Shown here piece after piece: positions 43,511 to 50,473 of a DNA stretch of 50,473 bases. Position numbers and translations under genes: made by a program. Source of the stretch: Akkermansiaceae bacterium (GTDB taxonomy: Bacteria; Verrucomicrobiota; Verrucomicrobiia; Verrucomicrobiales; Akkermansiaceae); the NCBI GenBank assembly GCA_903908495.1, contig CAIVSK010000255.1, forward strand, positions 1-50,473, read 5' to 3'. Below the pieces are notes generated by a model, which worked only from the letters and a program-made list of their open reading frames with translations, was not told where the DNA came from and did not search any database. Each line of letters begins with the position of its first letter. Position 1 is the first letter of the stretch.

Positions 43511-44527
43511 ATGAGCACCCTTTTTCTCGCCCATACCGAAGCCGACGGCACCCTCGCCAAGGCCGCGCTTGAAGCCCTCGCCGCCACCATCCAACTCGCC
43601 ACAGCCCTCGGCACCCCGTTCAGCGTGGGACTCATCGGCGACAACACAGGCCCGGCTGCCGACTCCATCGCCGGTTGCGGCGCCGCGAGGTTTCTGGCCG
43701 TCACGGGGACCGATTTCGCGCAGGCCCGCTATGCCACGGATGCCGCCGCCGCCGAAGCACTGTGCCGCGCCGCCGCCGCCACCTTGGTCAGCGTCCCCGC
43801 CACCTCCCGCTGGAACCGCGTGCTGCCCGGCGTCGCCCACCGCCTCGGCGGCCGCGCCGACACCCACGTCACCGGCCTGGATGCCGCCAATGGCATCCCG
43901 AGCATTTCGCGCTGGTTCTACCGCCAGCGCATGGAAGCCGTCTTGACCCGCAGTACCCGGCCCTGGCTGCTGGCGCTGGAAGGCGGCATCGCCCCGGCCT
44001 GGCAAGGAGCCGCCGGCAGCGCCGCCGTGGAAGCCGTCGCGCTCACCCCGCCGGCCACGCGCAGTCATGTTGTCGGGTTTGAGGCGCCGGCCGCCGACCA
44101 GCAAACCATTCGTCCGGATGCCGAGGTCCTGTTTGTCACGGGTGCCGGCTGGACCAAGAAACAAGCCGACGGCCAGGTCAAGGTCGCTGCGGCCGAGACG
44201 CTCATTCTCGATTTCCTGCGGCTCTCTCGCGCCTCGTTAGGCAGCACCAAGTCGCTGGTGGATCTCGGTGGTGAAGGCCAGGACATCCTGCCCTTCCTCA
44301 GCCATCTGAATCAAGTCGGCCAGACCGGCTCCACTCCGCGCCATGCCAAAGGCCTGGCCACCTGCTGCCACGGCGAGGAACCCCACACCGTCGGCTGGCG
44401 CTTCATCGGCGAACGCCGCGCCATCTCGTTGGACGCCAACTGCGGCTGGGCTCGCGGCAAGGCCGACGTGCTCTACATCGCCGATGCGTTCGCGGTGATG
44501 GCGAAAGTGAATGCGTTGCTGGTGTAA
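43511..44527 (+). CDS. etfA: electron transfer flavoprotein alpha subunit
   Basis: 338 aa. The N-terminal domain is Rossmann-like, and the C-terminal FAD domain retains VGQTGSTPRHAKGLATCC, where QTG is the EtfA signature, and SLDANCGWARGKADVLYIAD, which corresponds to the usual NxDP-x-APIF region but is strongly altered. It ends with DAFAVMAKVNALLV. The divergence of the FAD-binding tail suggests an unusual ETF class or a shifted flavin. It completes the ACAD, ETF-QO, EtfB, EtfA set. The leader has CTAAC 24 bases before the ATG and no Shine-Dalgarno sequence. Confidence 0.82.
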   Translation: MSTLFLAHTEADGTLAKAALEALAATIQLATALGTPFSVGLIGDNTGPAADSIAGCGAARFLAVTGTDFAQARYATDAAAAEALCRAAAATLVSVPATSRWNRVLPGVAHRLGGRADTHVTGLDAANGIPSISRWFYRQRMEAVLTRSTRPWLLALEGGIAPAWQGAAGSAAVEAVALTPPATRSHVVGFEAPAADQQTIRPDAEVLFVTGAGWTKKQADGQVKVAAAETLILDFLRLSRASLGSTKSLVDLGGEGQDILPFLSHLNQVGQTGSTPRHAKGLATCCHGEEPHTVGWRFIGERRAISLDANCGWARGKADVLYIADAFAVMAKVNALLV

Positions 44528-44568
44528 GGGGGAGGGAACACGCGGAGTCAGGAGTGTCCCTGCTTCAG

Positions 44569-44628
44569 AGGGGCGGTGCCGGGATGCCGTCGGCTCGCCC
44601 CGGCCGGAGCGTTTGAAAAACCGCCCCT
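44569..44628. repeat. 9-bp inverted repeat between convergent etfA and helicase genes
   Basis: AGGGGCGGT (44569-44577) and ACCGCCCCT (44620-44628) enclose 42 nt containing CCGGCCGG. It lies between converging transcripts and could fold as a terminator in both directions, although no T-tract follows. Confidence 0.45.
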
Positions 44629-44700
44629 GCGTGCTGGTTCGACCGGCGTCATGAAATGGCCATCCGCTGCGAGGCGCGGGTCGCGGCCGGCGCAGCATCT

Positions 44701-47283
44701 CTAGCCGGCGGCGAGGGATTCCAGCAGCAGCACCGGAGTCCGGGTGAGGTTGGATTTCTCGAGATCGAGAGTGAGGAAAATTGCCCAATCATTGAGGTCG
44801 TCGGGATCGACGAGCGTTTGGACAACCGGCAGGAATGGCCGTGAGTCACCCGGTTTTGGCAGCTCCGGCAGATGGGTGTGGCGGCCGTTGCGCGCCTCGG
44901 GGTCGAGCCGGATCTGGTGGCGCGCGTCGTGATAGGTGTCCAGCAACTTGAGCAGGCGCTCGTGGGTCCACGGCTTGCCGGCGGAATCCGCCGGTTCTAG
45001 CAACCCCAGCGCGGTCTCGGTCTGATAGCGGGAGAGCGCGGTGACCACGGTGAGGAGGTGGTTGCGCAGGTGGCGGGTGAAGGTGAGGCGGTCGCGGGTG
45101 AACGGGGGAAGAGGATTTGGGATTTGGGATTTTGGATTTTGGATGACGGACGGGTCGGCCGGGTCGGCCGGGGCTGCGCTGCTGCCGATGCTCTGCCATT
45201 CGTCGAGCATGCTGGAGTCGGTGTGGCGGACGATGAGTTCGAGAAACGATTCGGCCTCGAACACGGCCTCGGTCTTGGCGGCGGCGGGGACGGTTTGCGA
45301 GAGGACCTTGTAAACCTCGTTGAGGTGGCGCAACAAGACGGCCTCGGCGCGCTCGAGCTTGTAGGTCTTGATATAGTCCTCGAACGATTGATAGTTCTCC
45401 AACATCTCGCGGGCGATCGACTTGGGCCGCACGTTCTCACTGCCAAGATACGGGTGGCGCAGCTTGAACGCGTTGAAGGCGGTGTAGATGAAGTCCTTGC
45501 CTGGCATCGGCCACTCGACTTCCTCGAGGCGGGCGATGCGCGCGTCATACTCCACGCCCTCGTCCTTGAGCCGGGCCATCAACTCGCTCTTGATCAAATC
45601 CACCTGTTTGCGCAATACAATGTCCGGGTTTTCCAGCAATGCTTCGATCAGCGAGATCAGGTTCAACGCGTAATCGTCCGCAGCGGCATCAAGTTGCGGG
45701 ATCGCGTCCAACAGCCAAAGGCTCAGCGCGTGATTGATCGAGAAATCCTCCGGCAGCGCGACATCGACTATGATCTTGTTAGGGCCATCGCGTTTCGCCA
45801 CCGGCAAAATATGCAGGATCCTGGCCGTGATCAGGCCGCGGAAGAGCTGCCACGCGCGTTTGGATAGGTCCTTGCGCTTGGCGGGGGACTCGTGGCAGCG
45901 CCGGATGAGGTCCTTGAGTGCGGCGCAGCCGTCCTCGCTGCGGCGCGACAACACGTTGAGCAGCGTGTGGTGGGCGATGGAGAAACTCGACGTGAGCGGC
46001 TCGGGCGGCGCGACGCGGAGTTTGTCGAAGGTGGCCTCATCCCAGTGGACGAAGTTGTGCTCCGGCGGCTTGCGTTTCACCAGGCTGCGTTTCTTGTTAG
46101 GATTGCCGGCGGCCTTGGCCTCGAGTTTTAGGTTTTCGATGACGTGCTCCGGTGCCTGGGCCACCACATAGCCGACCGAGTCGAAGCCGCGGCGGCCGGC
46201 GCGGCCGCTGATTTGGCGGAAGTCCCGCGCGCTGAGAATCTTGGTGCCGCGGCCATCGTATTTGCACAACCCGGTGAACATCACCGTGCGAATCGGCACA
46301 TTGACGCCCACCCCTAACGTGTCGGTACCGCACACGACTTTGAGCAGGCCCGCACCGGTGAGCTTTTCTATCAAAAGCCGGTATTTCGGCAGCAGGCCGG
46401 CGTGGTGGATGCCCACGCCGTGGCGCAGGATCTTGGCCAGCTCGCGGCCATAGGGGCTGCGGAAATCCGCGTCGTGGAGGGCGCGGGTGATGGCGGCCTT
46501 TTCCTCCTTGCTGCAAAAGTTGGTGGAGAGCAGGTCGCGGGCGGTGTCGGCGCACGCGTTCTGGGTGAAGTGGACCAGATAGATAGGTGCCCGGCCGGCA
46601 TCCACCAGTTCGGCCACCTTGTCTTGCAGCAGGGTGGTGGAGTAGGAGAATTCCAGCGGCACCGGGCGTTGGTCGGACTGCACGAGGGCGGTCGGCGTGC
46701 CTGTTAGTGCGGTGAGTTGTTTGGCGAAAAACGATGAATCGCCGAGGGTGGCGGACATCAGCAGGAAGCGGGCGCGCGGCAAGGTGAGCAGCGGGACCTG
46801 CCAGGCGCCGCCGCGCGAGGAGTCGGCATAGTAATGGAACTCGTCCATGATGACGTCATCGACCTGGGCCGCGGCGCCCTCGCGCAGGGCCATGTTGGCG
46901 AGGATCTCCGCGGTGCAACAAATGACCGGGGCGTCGTGGTTGACGGTGGCGTCGCCAGTGATCATGCCGACGTGCTGCGGCCCGAAGAGCCGGCACAGCG
47001 AGAGGAATTTCTCGTTGGCGAGCGCCTTGATCGGCACCGTGTAAAACGAGCGGCGGCCCTGGCAGAGCGACTTGAATTGCATCGCCAGCGCCACCAGCGT
47101 CTTGCCGGAGCCGGTGGGCGTGTCGAGAATGACATTTTTGTTCTGGAAAATCTCCAGGATCGCTTCCTCCTGGTGGCCGTACGGCTCGATGCCCGCGGTG
47201 CTCAGGTATTCGAGGAACGCGTTGAGGATGTCATCGGCCGATGCCTCGGGCGGAAGTGGGGCTGGATCTAGCGGATATGGCAT
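44701..47283 (-). CDS. Ski2-like DEFH-box helicase with DUF3516-type C-terminus
   Basis: 860 aa superfamily 2 helicase. Motif I TPTGSGKT is at 55-62, motif II DEFH at 147-150 (VIMDEFHYYADSS), motif III MSATLGD, and motif VI QISGRAGRRGFDSVGYV. VGIHHAGLLPKYR is the Ski2/Mtr4 subfamily signature. The second half is helical and resembles the DUF3516 domain attached to such helicases in bacteria. Likely an RNA helicase used in RNA decay or ribosome maturation. Around residues 714-728 it contains a run translated from an intergenic-type repeat (45113-45144), which forms a flexible IQNPKSQIPNPLPP linker. It begins 16 bp from the symporter stop on the same strand. Confidence 0.92.
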   Translation of the reverse strand: MPYPLDPAPLPPEASADDILNAFLEYLSTAGIEPYGHQEEAILEIFQNKNVILDTPTGSGKTLVALAMQFKSLCQGRRSFYTVPIKALANEKFLSLCRLFGPQHVGMITGDATVNHDAPVICCTAEILANMALREGAAAQVDDVIMDEFHYYADSSRGGAWQVPLLTLPRARFLLMSATLGDSSFFAKQLTALTGTPTALVQSDQRPVPLEFSYSTTLLQDKVAELVDAGRAPIYLVHFTQNACADTARDLLSTNFCSKEEKAAITRALHDADFRSPYGRELAKILRHGVGIHHAGLLPKYRLLIEKLTGAGLLKVVCGTDTLGVGVNVPIRTVMFTGLCKYDGRGTKILSARDFRQISGRAGRRGFDSVGYVVAQAPEHVIENLKLEAKAAGNPNKKRSLVKRKPPEHNFVHWDEATFDKLRVAPPEPLTSSFSIAHHTLLNVLSRRSEDGCAALKDLIRRCHESPAKRKDLSKRAWQLFRGLITARILHILPVAKRDGPNKIIVDVALPEDFSINHALSLWLLDAIPQLDAAADDYALNLISLIEALLENPDIVLRKQVDLIKSELMARLKDEGVEYDARIARLEEVEWPMPGKDFIYTAFNAFKLRHPYLGSENVRPKSIAREMLENYQSFEDYIKTYKLERAEAVLLRHLNEVYKVLSQTVPAAAKTEAVFEAESFLELIVRHTDSSMLDEWQSIGSSAAPADPADPSVIQNPKSQIPNPLPPFTRDRLTFTRHLRNHLLTVVTALSRYQTETALGLLEPADSAGKPWTHERLLKLLDTYHDARHQIRLDPEARNGRHTHLPELPKPGDSRPFLPVVQTLVDPDDLNDWAIFLTLDLEKSNLTRTPVLLLESLAAG
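45113..45144. repeat. GGATTT-type repeat inside the helicase gene
   Basis: On the plus strand GGATTTGGGATTTGGGATTT is followed by TGGATTTTGGAT. This repeated hexamer-heptamer style is common between genes in related bacteria but here is read in frame as part of the helicase. Confidence 0.65.
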
Positions 47284-47298
47284 GCGGCTGGGATGTGA

Positions 47299-48891
47299 TC
47301 AATGGCCGCCACTGGGCTTGTGGCCGAGCAGGCCTGGCGAGCCGCTGAGTTTGCACCATGAGAAGCCGTAGATGGCGATGATGATGAAGCAGCCGGCGGG
47401 CACGGCGAAGCCGGCGGACATGCCGTAGTCGTCACCGAGTTTGCCCATCAATTTTGGCAGCAGCGCGCCGCCCATGATGGCCATCACGATGAACGAGGAA
47501 GCGACCTTGGATTTTTTGCCGAGGCCATGGATGCCCAGCGCGAAGATGGTGGGGAACATGATGGACATGAAGAAAAAGCTGAGGAACAGGGCGACCACCG
47601 AGATCCACTCGAGCCTGGCGACGATGAGGCCCATGAGCACGACGTTGGCCAGCGCGTAGATGCCGAGGGCTTTGTGTGCGGCGAGCTTGTTGAGCAGGCC
47701 GGCTCCGGTGAAGCGACCTAGCAGGAACAGCGAGAACCCGAAAATGGATAGCAATTTGGTGGCACCCTGCTCGGTGGCGAACCACGAGCCGTTGCGGAAT
47801 TCCGAGCCGCTGGCCCCGCCAACGAGGAACGACCAGGAGTTTTTCATGGTGGCGGTCAGCGCGGGCATGTCTTCAACGATGTAGTTGATGAAGAAACTGA
47901 AGATGCCGGCCTGGGCGGCGACGTACACGAATTGGGCGATGACAGCGCCCGTGAAATGGCCGTGCGCCCAGATCGATTTGTGGGGCACCGGCGCGGAATC
48001 ATCGAGATGATAGTCGTCCTCGTTGACGATGTCCGGGATGTTGGACCGGTAGAACACCACGCAGAGCGCGAGCACGATGGCCGCGATGACCGCGTAGGGA
48101 ATCCACACGGTTTGATGCGCCGAGGTGATGCAAACGTGGCATTTGCCGTCAACCTTGGAGAGCTCGTTTTTCAACCAGGAATCTGCCTTGGTGGAGCAGG
48201 ATACGCATGACTCCAACGGACCGGCTGACGGGTCGGCCACCAAGTGGTGGCGGTGCAGCTTGGCCTTTTGATTGGCCAGATCGCTGGTTAGATCCGCCTT
48301 TTTTTGCTGGCAGGGCTGGCAATTGTCGATGGACTCCTTGTGTGCGCCCGAATCGATATGTGCCTGATGGATGCCGGGGTCGGCATAGAAGAACAGGCCG
48401 CCGATGATGGGGCCGAGGATCCAGCCGACGCCGTTGGCGGACTGGGCGAGGTTGATGCGCACCGCGGCGAACTGCGGGGCTCCGAGCACCGTGGTGTAGG
48501 GGTTGGCGATGGTTTCGAGGAAGGTGAGCCCCATCGAAATGACGCAAACACCGAGCAGGAAGGCCCAGAACGCCGAGATTTTCGTCGCCGGGATGAACCA
48601 CAGGCAGCCGGCGGCAACCATCAGGAGGCCGACGATGATGCCGCTCTTGTAACCGAGACGGCGGGCGAGCCAACCGGCCGGCAGCGCCATCAGAAAGTAG
48701 CCGAGGTAGTGGGCGAACTGGACATTGGCGGACTGGGATTTGGACAGATGCAGGAAGTCCTGGAAGTGCTTGTCCATCACATCGATCATGCCATTGCAGA
48801 CCGCCCACAGGAAAAACAGCGACGTGATGAGTAAAAAGGTGAAGCCGTAGCTCTTGCCATCGGCGGTTTTGAACATGCTGGGTTGGTTCAT
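47299..48891 (-). CDS. FucP-like MFS sugar symporter with a CxxC-bearing periplasmic loop
   Basis: 530 aa, 12 predicted helices, of the FucP (L-fucose/glucose/galactose:H+) type. Helix 1 is FTFLLITSLFFLWAVCNGMI and helix 4 contains ISMGLTFLETIANPYTTVLG, a family signature with Glu and Asn for sugar/proton coupling. Between helices 5 and 6, residues 175-260 form an added hydrophilic loop with three CxxC pairs, at 191/194, 229/232 and 251/254, plus HRHH. Counting helices from a cytoplasmic N-terminus places it in the periplasm. The frame is open upstream to 49167, but the extension is low-quality repeat sequence, so ATG 48891 (MNQPSMFKTADGKSYG) is chosen. Sugar substrate unknown. It shares a strand and probable transcript with the helicase. 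Confidence 0.9.
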   Translation of the reverse strand: MNQPSMFKTADGKSYGFTFLLITSLFFLWAVCNGMIDVMDKHFQDFLHLSKSQSANVQFAHYLGYFLMALPAGWLARRLGYKSGIIVGLLMVAAGCLWFIPATKISAFWAFLLGVCVISMGLTFLETIANPYTTVLGAPQFAAVRINLAQSANGVGWILGPIIGGLFFYADPGIHQAHIDSGAHKESIDNCQPCQQKKADLTSDLANQKAKLHRHHLVADPSAGPLESCVSCSTKADSWLKNELSKVDGKCHVCITSAHQTVWIPYAVIAAIVLALCVVFYRSNIPDIVNEDDYHLDDSAPVPHKSIWAHGHFTGAVIAQFVYVAAQAGIFSFFINYIVEDMPALTATMKNSWSFLVGGASGSEFRNGSWFATEQGATKLLSIFGFSLFLLGRFTGAGLLNKLAAHKALGIYALANVVLMGLIVARLEWISVVALFLSFFFMSIMFPTIFALGIHGLGKKSKVASSFIVMAIMGGALLPKLMGKLGDDYGMSAGFAVPAGCFIIIAIYGFSWCKLSGSPGLLGHKPSGGH

Positions 48892-49113
48892 GAGGGGGGG
48901 GATGGATGTGGGACCGCGTGGCAGGGTTGGCGCAGGCGTGGAATGGGTAATGACAGCAAGCGCGGCGCAGGGCAAGCGCGGAAATGCCGGCGGGGTGAGG
49001 AGCGCGGACTTCAGGCCGCATCGCCGCTGGAAAAGCGATAAAGACGTCGCCGCGTGGCCATGGCTTGCGCGTTGCAGCGGACTTGCGGCGAGGACCCATG
49101 CGCAGGCATTGTC

Positions 49114-49177
49114 GCGGCGGTCTGTGACCGTCGCGAGCGCAGCGCGGACATGGGCAGCGACGCTCACAGAGCGCCGC
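49114..49177. repeat. 21-bp-arm palindromic unit in the 48892-49204 gap
   Basis: Arms at 49114-49134 and 49157-49177 pair with two mismatches around a 22-nt loop. The core arms read TCTGTGACCGTCGC and GCGACGCTCACAGA. The sequence resembles palindromic intergenic repeats that I recall from Planctomycetes and Verrucomicrobia. The gap around it (313 bp) shows no gene. Confidence 0.6.
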
Positions 49178-49204
49178 TACAGCGCGGGCCACGGGTAGCG
49201 GTGC

Positions 49205-50473
49205 TCACCGCTCAAAAATGACGGTGCGGGAGCCTTTTTCGGGGTGGGCGACGAGGAGGGCGACGCGCTTGATGGTGGCAGGATCGACGCCGGTGTGGCT
49301 GAGGTAGTCGAATTTGCCGCGCAGGTCGGTGTAGCCATCCTTGTGGAAAGCGATTCTGCCATCCCTGGTCTCGGCATAGACCTTGACGTAGGTTTTTGGC
49401 AGCGGTTTGAAGCTGGCGGCGTCCAACACCTGCACTGTGCGTTCGACCGGATCCTGGCGGAGTTCGAGGTCCTTGGAGTCGAGCACCTTGAGCAGCTTGG
49501 TGTTGCCGGACTGCGCGGCGATGAGGACGTTGCCTTTGCGGAAGGCGGGCGGCAGCTCGATGCTCGTCTCGTTTTGGTCCTTGGCGAGGGCGATCTCGCG
49601 TTGCTCGTTAGGCAGGATCGACGGTTGGCTGTCGCTGTTGGCGTCTCCCTTGAGAAACGGATCCTTGGAGAACAGCACTTCCAAATCCACGCTGAAGAGC
49701 CGCAGGGTGGCTTTGTCCAGCCCGCGGTGGACGATGACGAGCTTGCCGTCCGCTGCGAGTGTTAGATCGAGCTTCGGAGTGATGCTGGCAGGCAGTGCGG
49801 CGTGCTTTGAGTTGTCGGTTTTGGCGAGGGCGGTGATTTCGTCGGCCTGGTCGATGACGGCCTGGAAGCGGTCATGCCAGAGGCCCGGGGGCAAGGCCGG
49901 CAGGTGGCTGGCGGCGATGGCGCGGGCGTCGGCGGGATTTTCCTGGTGGAACAGGACGACCGCGTGGAGGTAATCGTAGTGGAGGCGGGCGGGCAACTTG
50001 GCGGGATCGATTTTGGCAAACCGCGCCAACGCTTCCTCGATGCGGTCTTGCAGCAGCAGGAAAACCGTGAGGTCGAGTTGGTCTGCGGCGTCGAGCGCGG
50101 GTTTCCAGGCGAGTTGGTCGAGAAACGCCTGATAGTGCCGGCGGGCGTCCGGATGGGTGAGGCGGGGGTCCTCGCCGAAGCGGTGAGCGCGGGGATTGAT
50201 GAGCGGATCGAACTCGAGCGTCTGCCAATCGCCGTGGATCCGCGGCCGGATGGTTAGCAGCGGGCTGTCGAGCCAGGGGCCGAGATTGCGGATGCTGTGC
50301 GAGTTTTCCAAATAGCTGCGGATGGCTTCGGGTTCATCGTGGTAAAAGCCGTAGGCCCACACCGCGGCCGAGTAACACAGCCGCTCGCGCAGGAGTTGGG
50401 TGACTTGGAGGAAAAACCCGCGGTCCTTGAGGCGCCAGAGGATCTCGCCGAGGTCGGTGTCGTCGAGGTTTTC
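49205..50473 (-). CDS. C-terminal part of a large exported-type protein, 5' partial
   Basis: The frame is open through the right edge (the GTG at 50362 is only an internal codon), so 422 residues of the C-terminus are seen. The first 200 are helical and alanine-rich with TPR-like character (LTVFLLLQDRIEEALARFAK). A linker follows. The last 130 form a beta-rich part: KTYVKVYAETRDGRIAFHKD followed by GYTDLRGKFDYLSH looks like a carboxypeptidase-regulatory or macroglobulin-like sandwich. It ends HPEKGSRTVIFER. No catalytic residues are evident. I do not recognise the family; it is likely a large surface or periplasmic protein of this phylum. Confidence 0.7.
   Translation of the reverse strand, partial: ENLDDTDLGEILWRLKDRGFFLQVTQLLRERLCYSAAVWAYGFYHDEPEAIRSYLENSHSIRNLGPWLDSPLLTIRPRIHGDWQTLEFDPLINPRAHRFGEDPRLTHPDARRHYQAFLDQLAWKPALDAADQLDLTVFLLLQDRIEEALARFAKIDPAKLPARLHYDYLHAVVLFHQENPADARAIAASHLPALPPGLWHDRFQAVIDQADEITALAKTDNSKHAALPASITPKLDLTLAADGKLVIVHRGLDKATLRLFSVDLEVLFSKDPFLKGDANSDSQPSILPNEQREIALAKDQNETSIELPPAFRKGNVLIAAQSGNTKLLKVLDSKDLELRQDPVERTVQVLDAASFKPLPKTYVKVYAETRDGRIAFHKDGYTDLRGKFDYLSHTGVDPATIKRVALLVAHPEKGSRTVIFER

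Noticed and set aside
48892..49167. N-terminal extension of the symporter frame by 92 residues
   Set aside because: The added part is translated palindromic repeat sequence with no conserved character; ATG 48891 gives a normal FucP-type start.

Overview
The window (about 50 kb, high GC) reads as chromosomal DNA from a member of the Verrucomicrobiota, probably order Verrucomicrobiales. The evidence is a Verru_Chthon cassette protein A-like gene, a PSD1/DUF1549/DUF1553 plus DUF1501 pair, Tat-exported Gfo/Idh/MocA oxidoreductases alternating with HEAT-repeat/DUF1080 proteins, and a Verrucomicrobia-type L28. These family assignments rest on recognition of motifs and overall sequence; no search was run. 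I see no rRNA, tRNA, CRISPR array, intact insertion sequence or prophage.

Layout. 1-2479: 3' part of a large Verru_Chthon cassette protein A-like gene. 2530-11191: a co-directional series of oxidoreductase, HEAT-DUF1080, oxidoreductase, HEAT, oxidoreductase, all with export signals. 11454-14902: sugar phosphate isomerase/epimerase, cytoplasmic Gfo/Idh/MocA dehydrogenase and a mannose-6-phosphate-isomerase-like cupin. Together 2530-14902 looks like an oxidative sugar or glycoside pathway, with periplasmic keto-sugar formation and cleavage first and cytoplasmic processing after. 15056-17224 (minus): secreted beta-strand repeat protein. 17225-18061: gene-free, with several repeats. 18062-20593: aldo/keto reductase, SDR and a lipoprotein with a C-terminal membrane helix. 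20824-25173: Rrf2-type regulator followed by a complete sulfate ABC importer (binding protein, CysT, CysW, CysA). 25263-27268: a hypothetical protein, a possible 55-aa small protein and an M42 aminopeptidase. 27281-31871 (minus): PSD1-family cytochrome followed by a DUF1501 protein. 32040-35550: lipoprotein alpha/beta hydrolase, ribosomal protein L28 with terminators, an unrecognised ATP-grasp-like protein (minus) and a glycine-rich RRM protein.

35822-44527: acyl-CoA dehydrogenase, ETF-quinone-oxidoreductase-like flavoprotein with an 8-Cys ferredoxin tail, EtfB and EtfA. This is a near-complete route for passing dehydrogenase electrons to the quinone pool, with a hybrid histidine kinase gene lying between the second and third members. 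44701-47283 (minus): Ski2-like helicase. 47299-48891 (minus): FucP-like sugar symporter with an unusual loop carrying three CxxC pairs. 49205-50473 (minus): C-terminal part of a large protein running off the window.

Many start codons lack a visible Shine-Dalgarno sequence. Several leaders instead carry CTAAC close to the start. The pentamer GTTAG/CTAAC supplies most TTAG tetramers in the whole window, in every permitted reading phase, which looks like a DNA-level signature. The strongest candidates for a new system are the exported oxidoreductase/HEAT/DUF1080 series and the CxxC-bearing sugar symporter.
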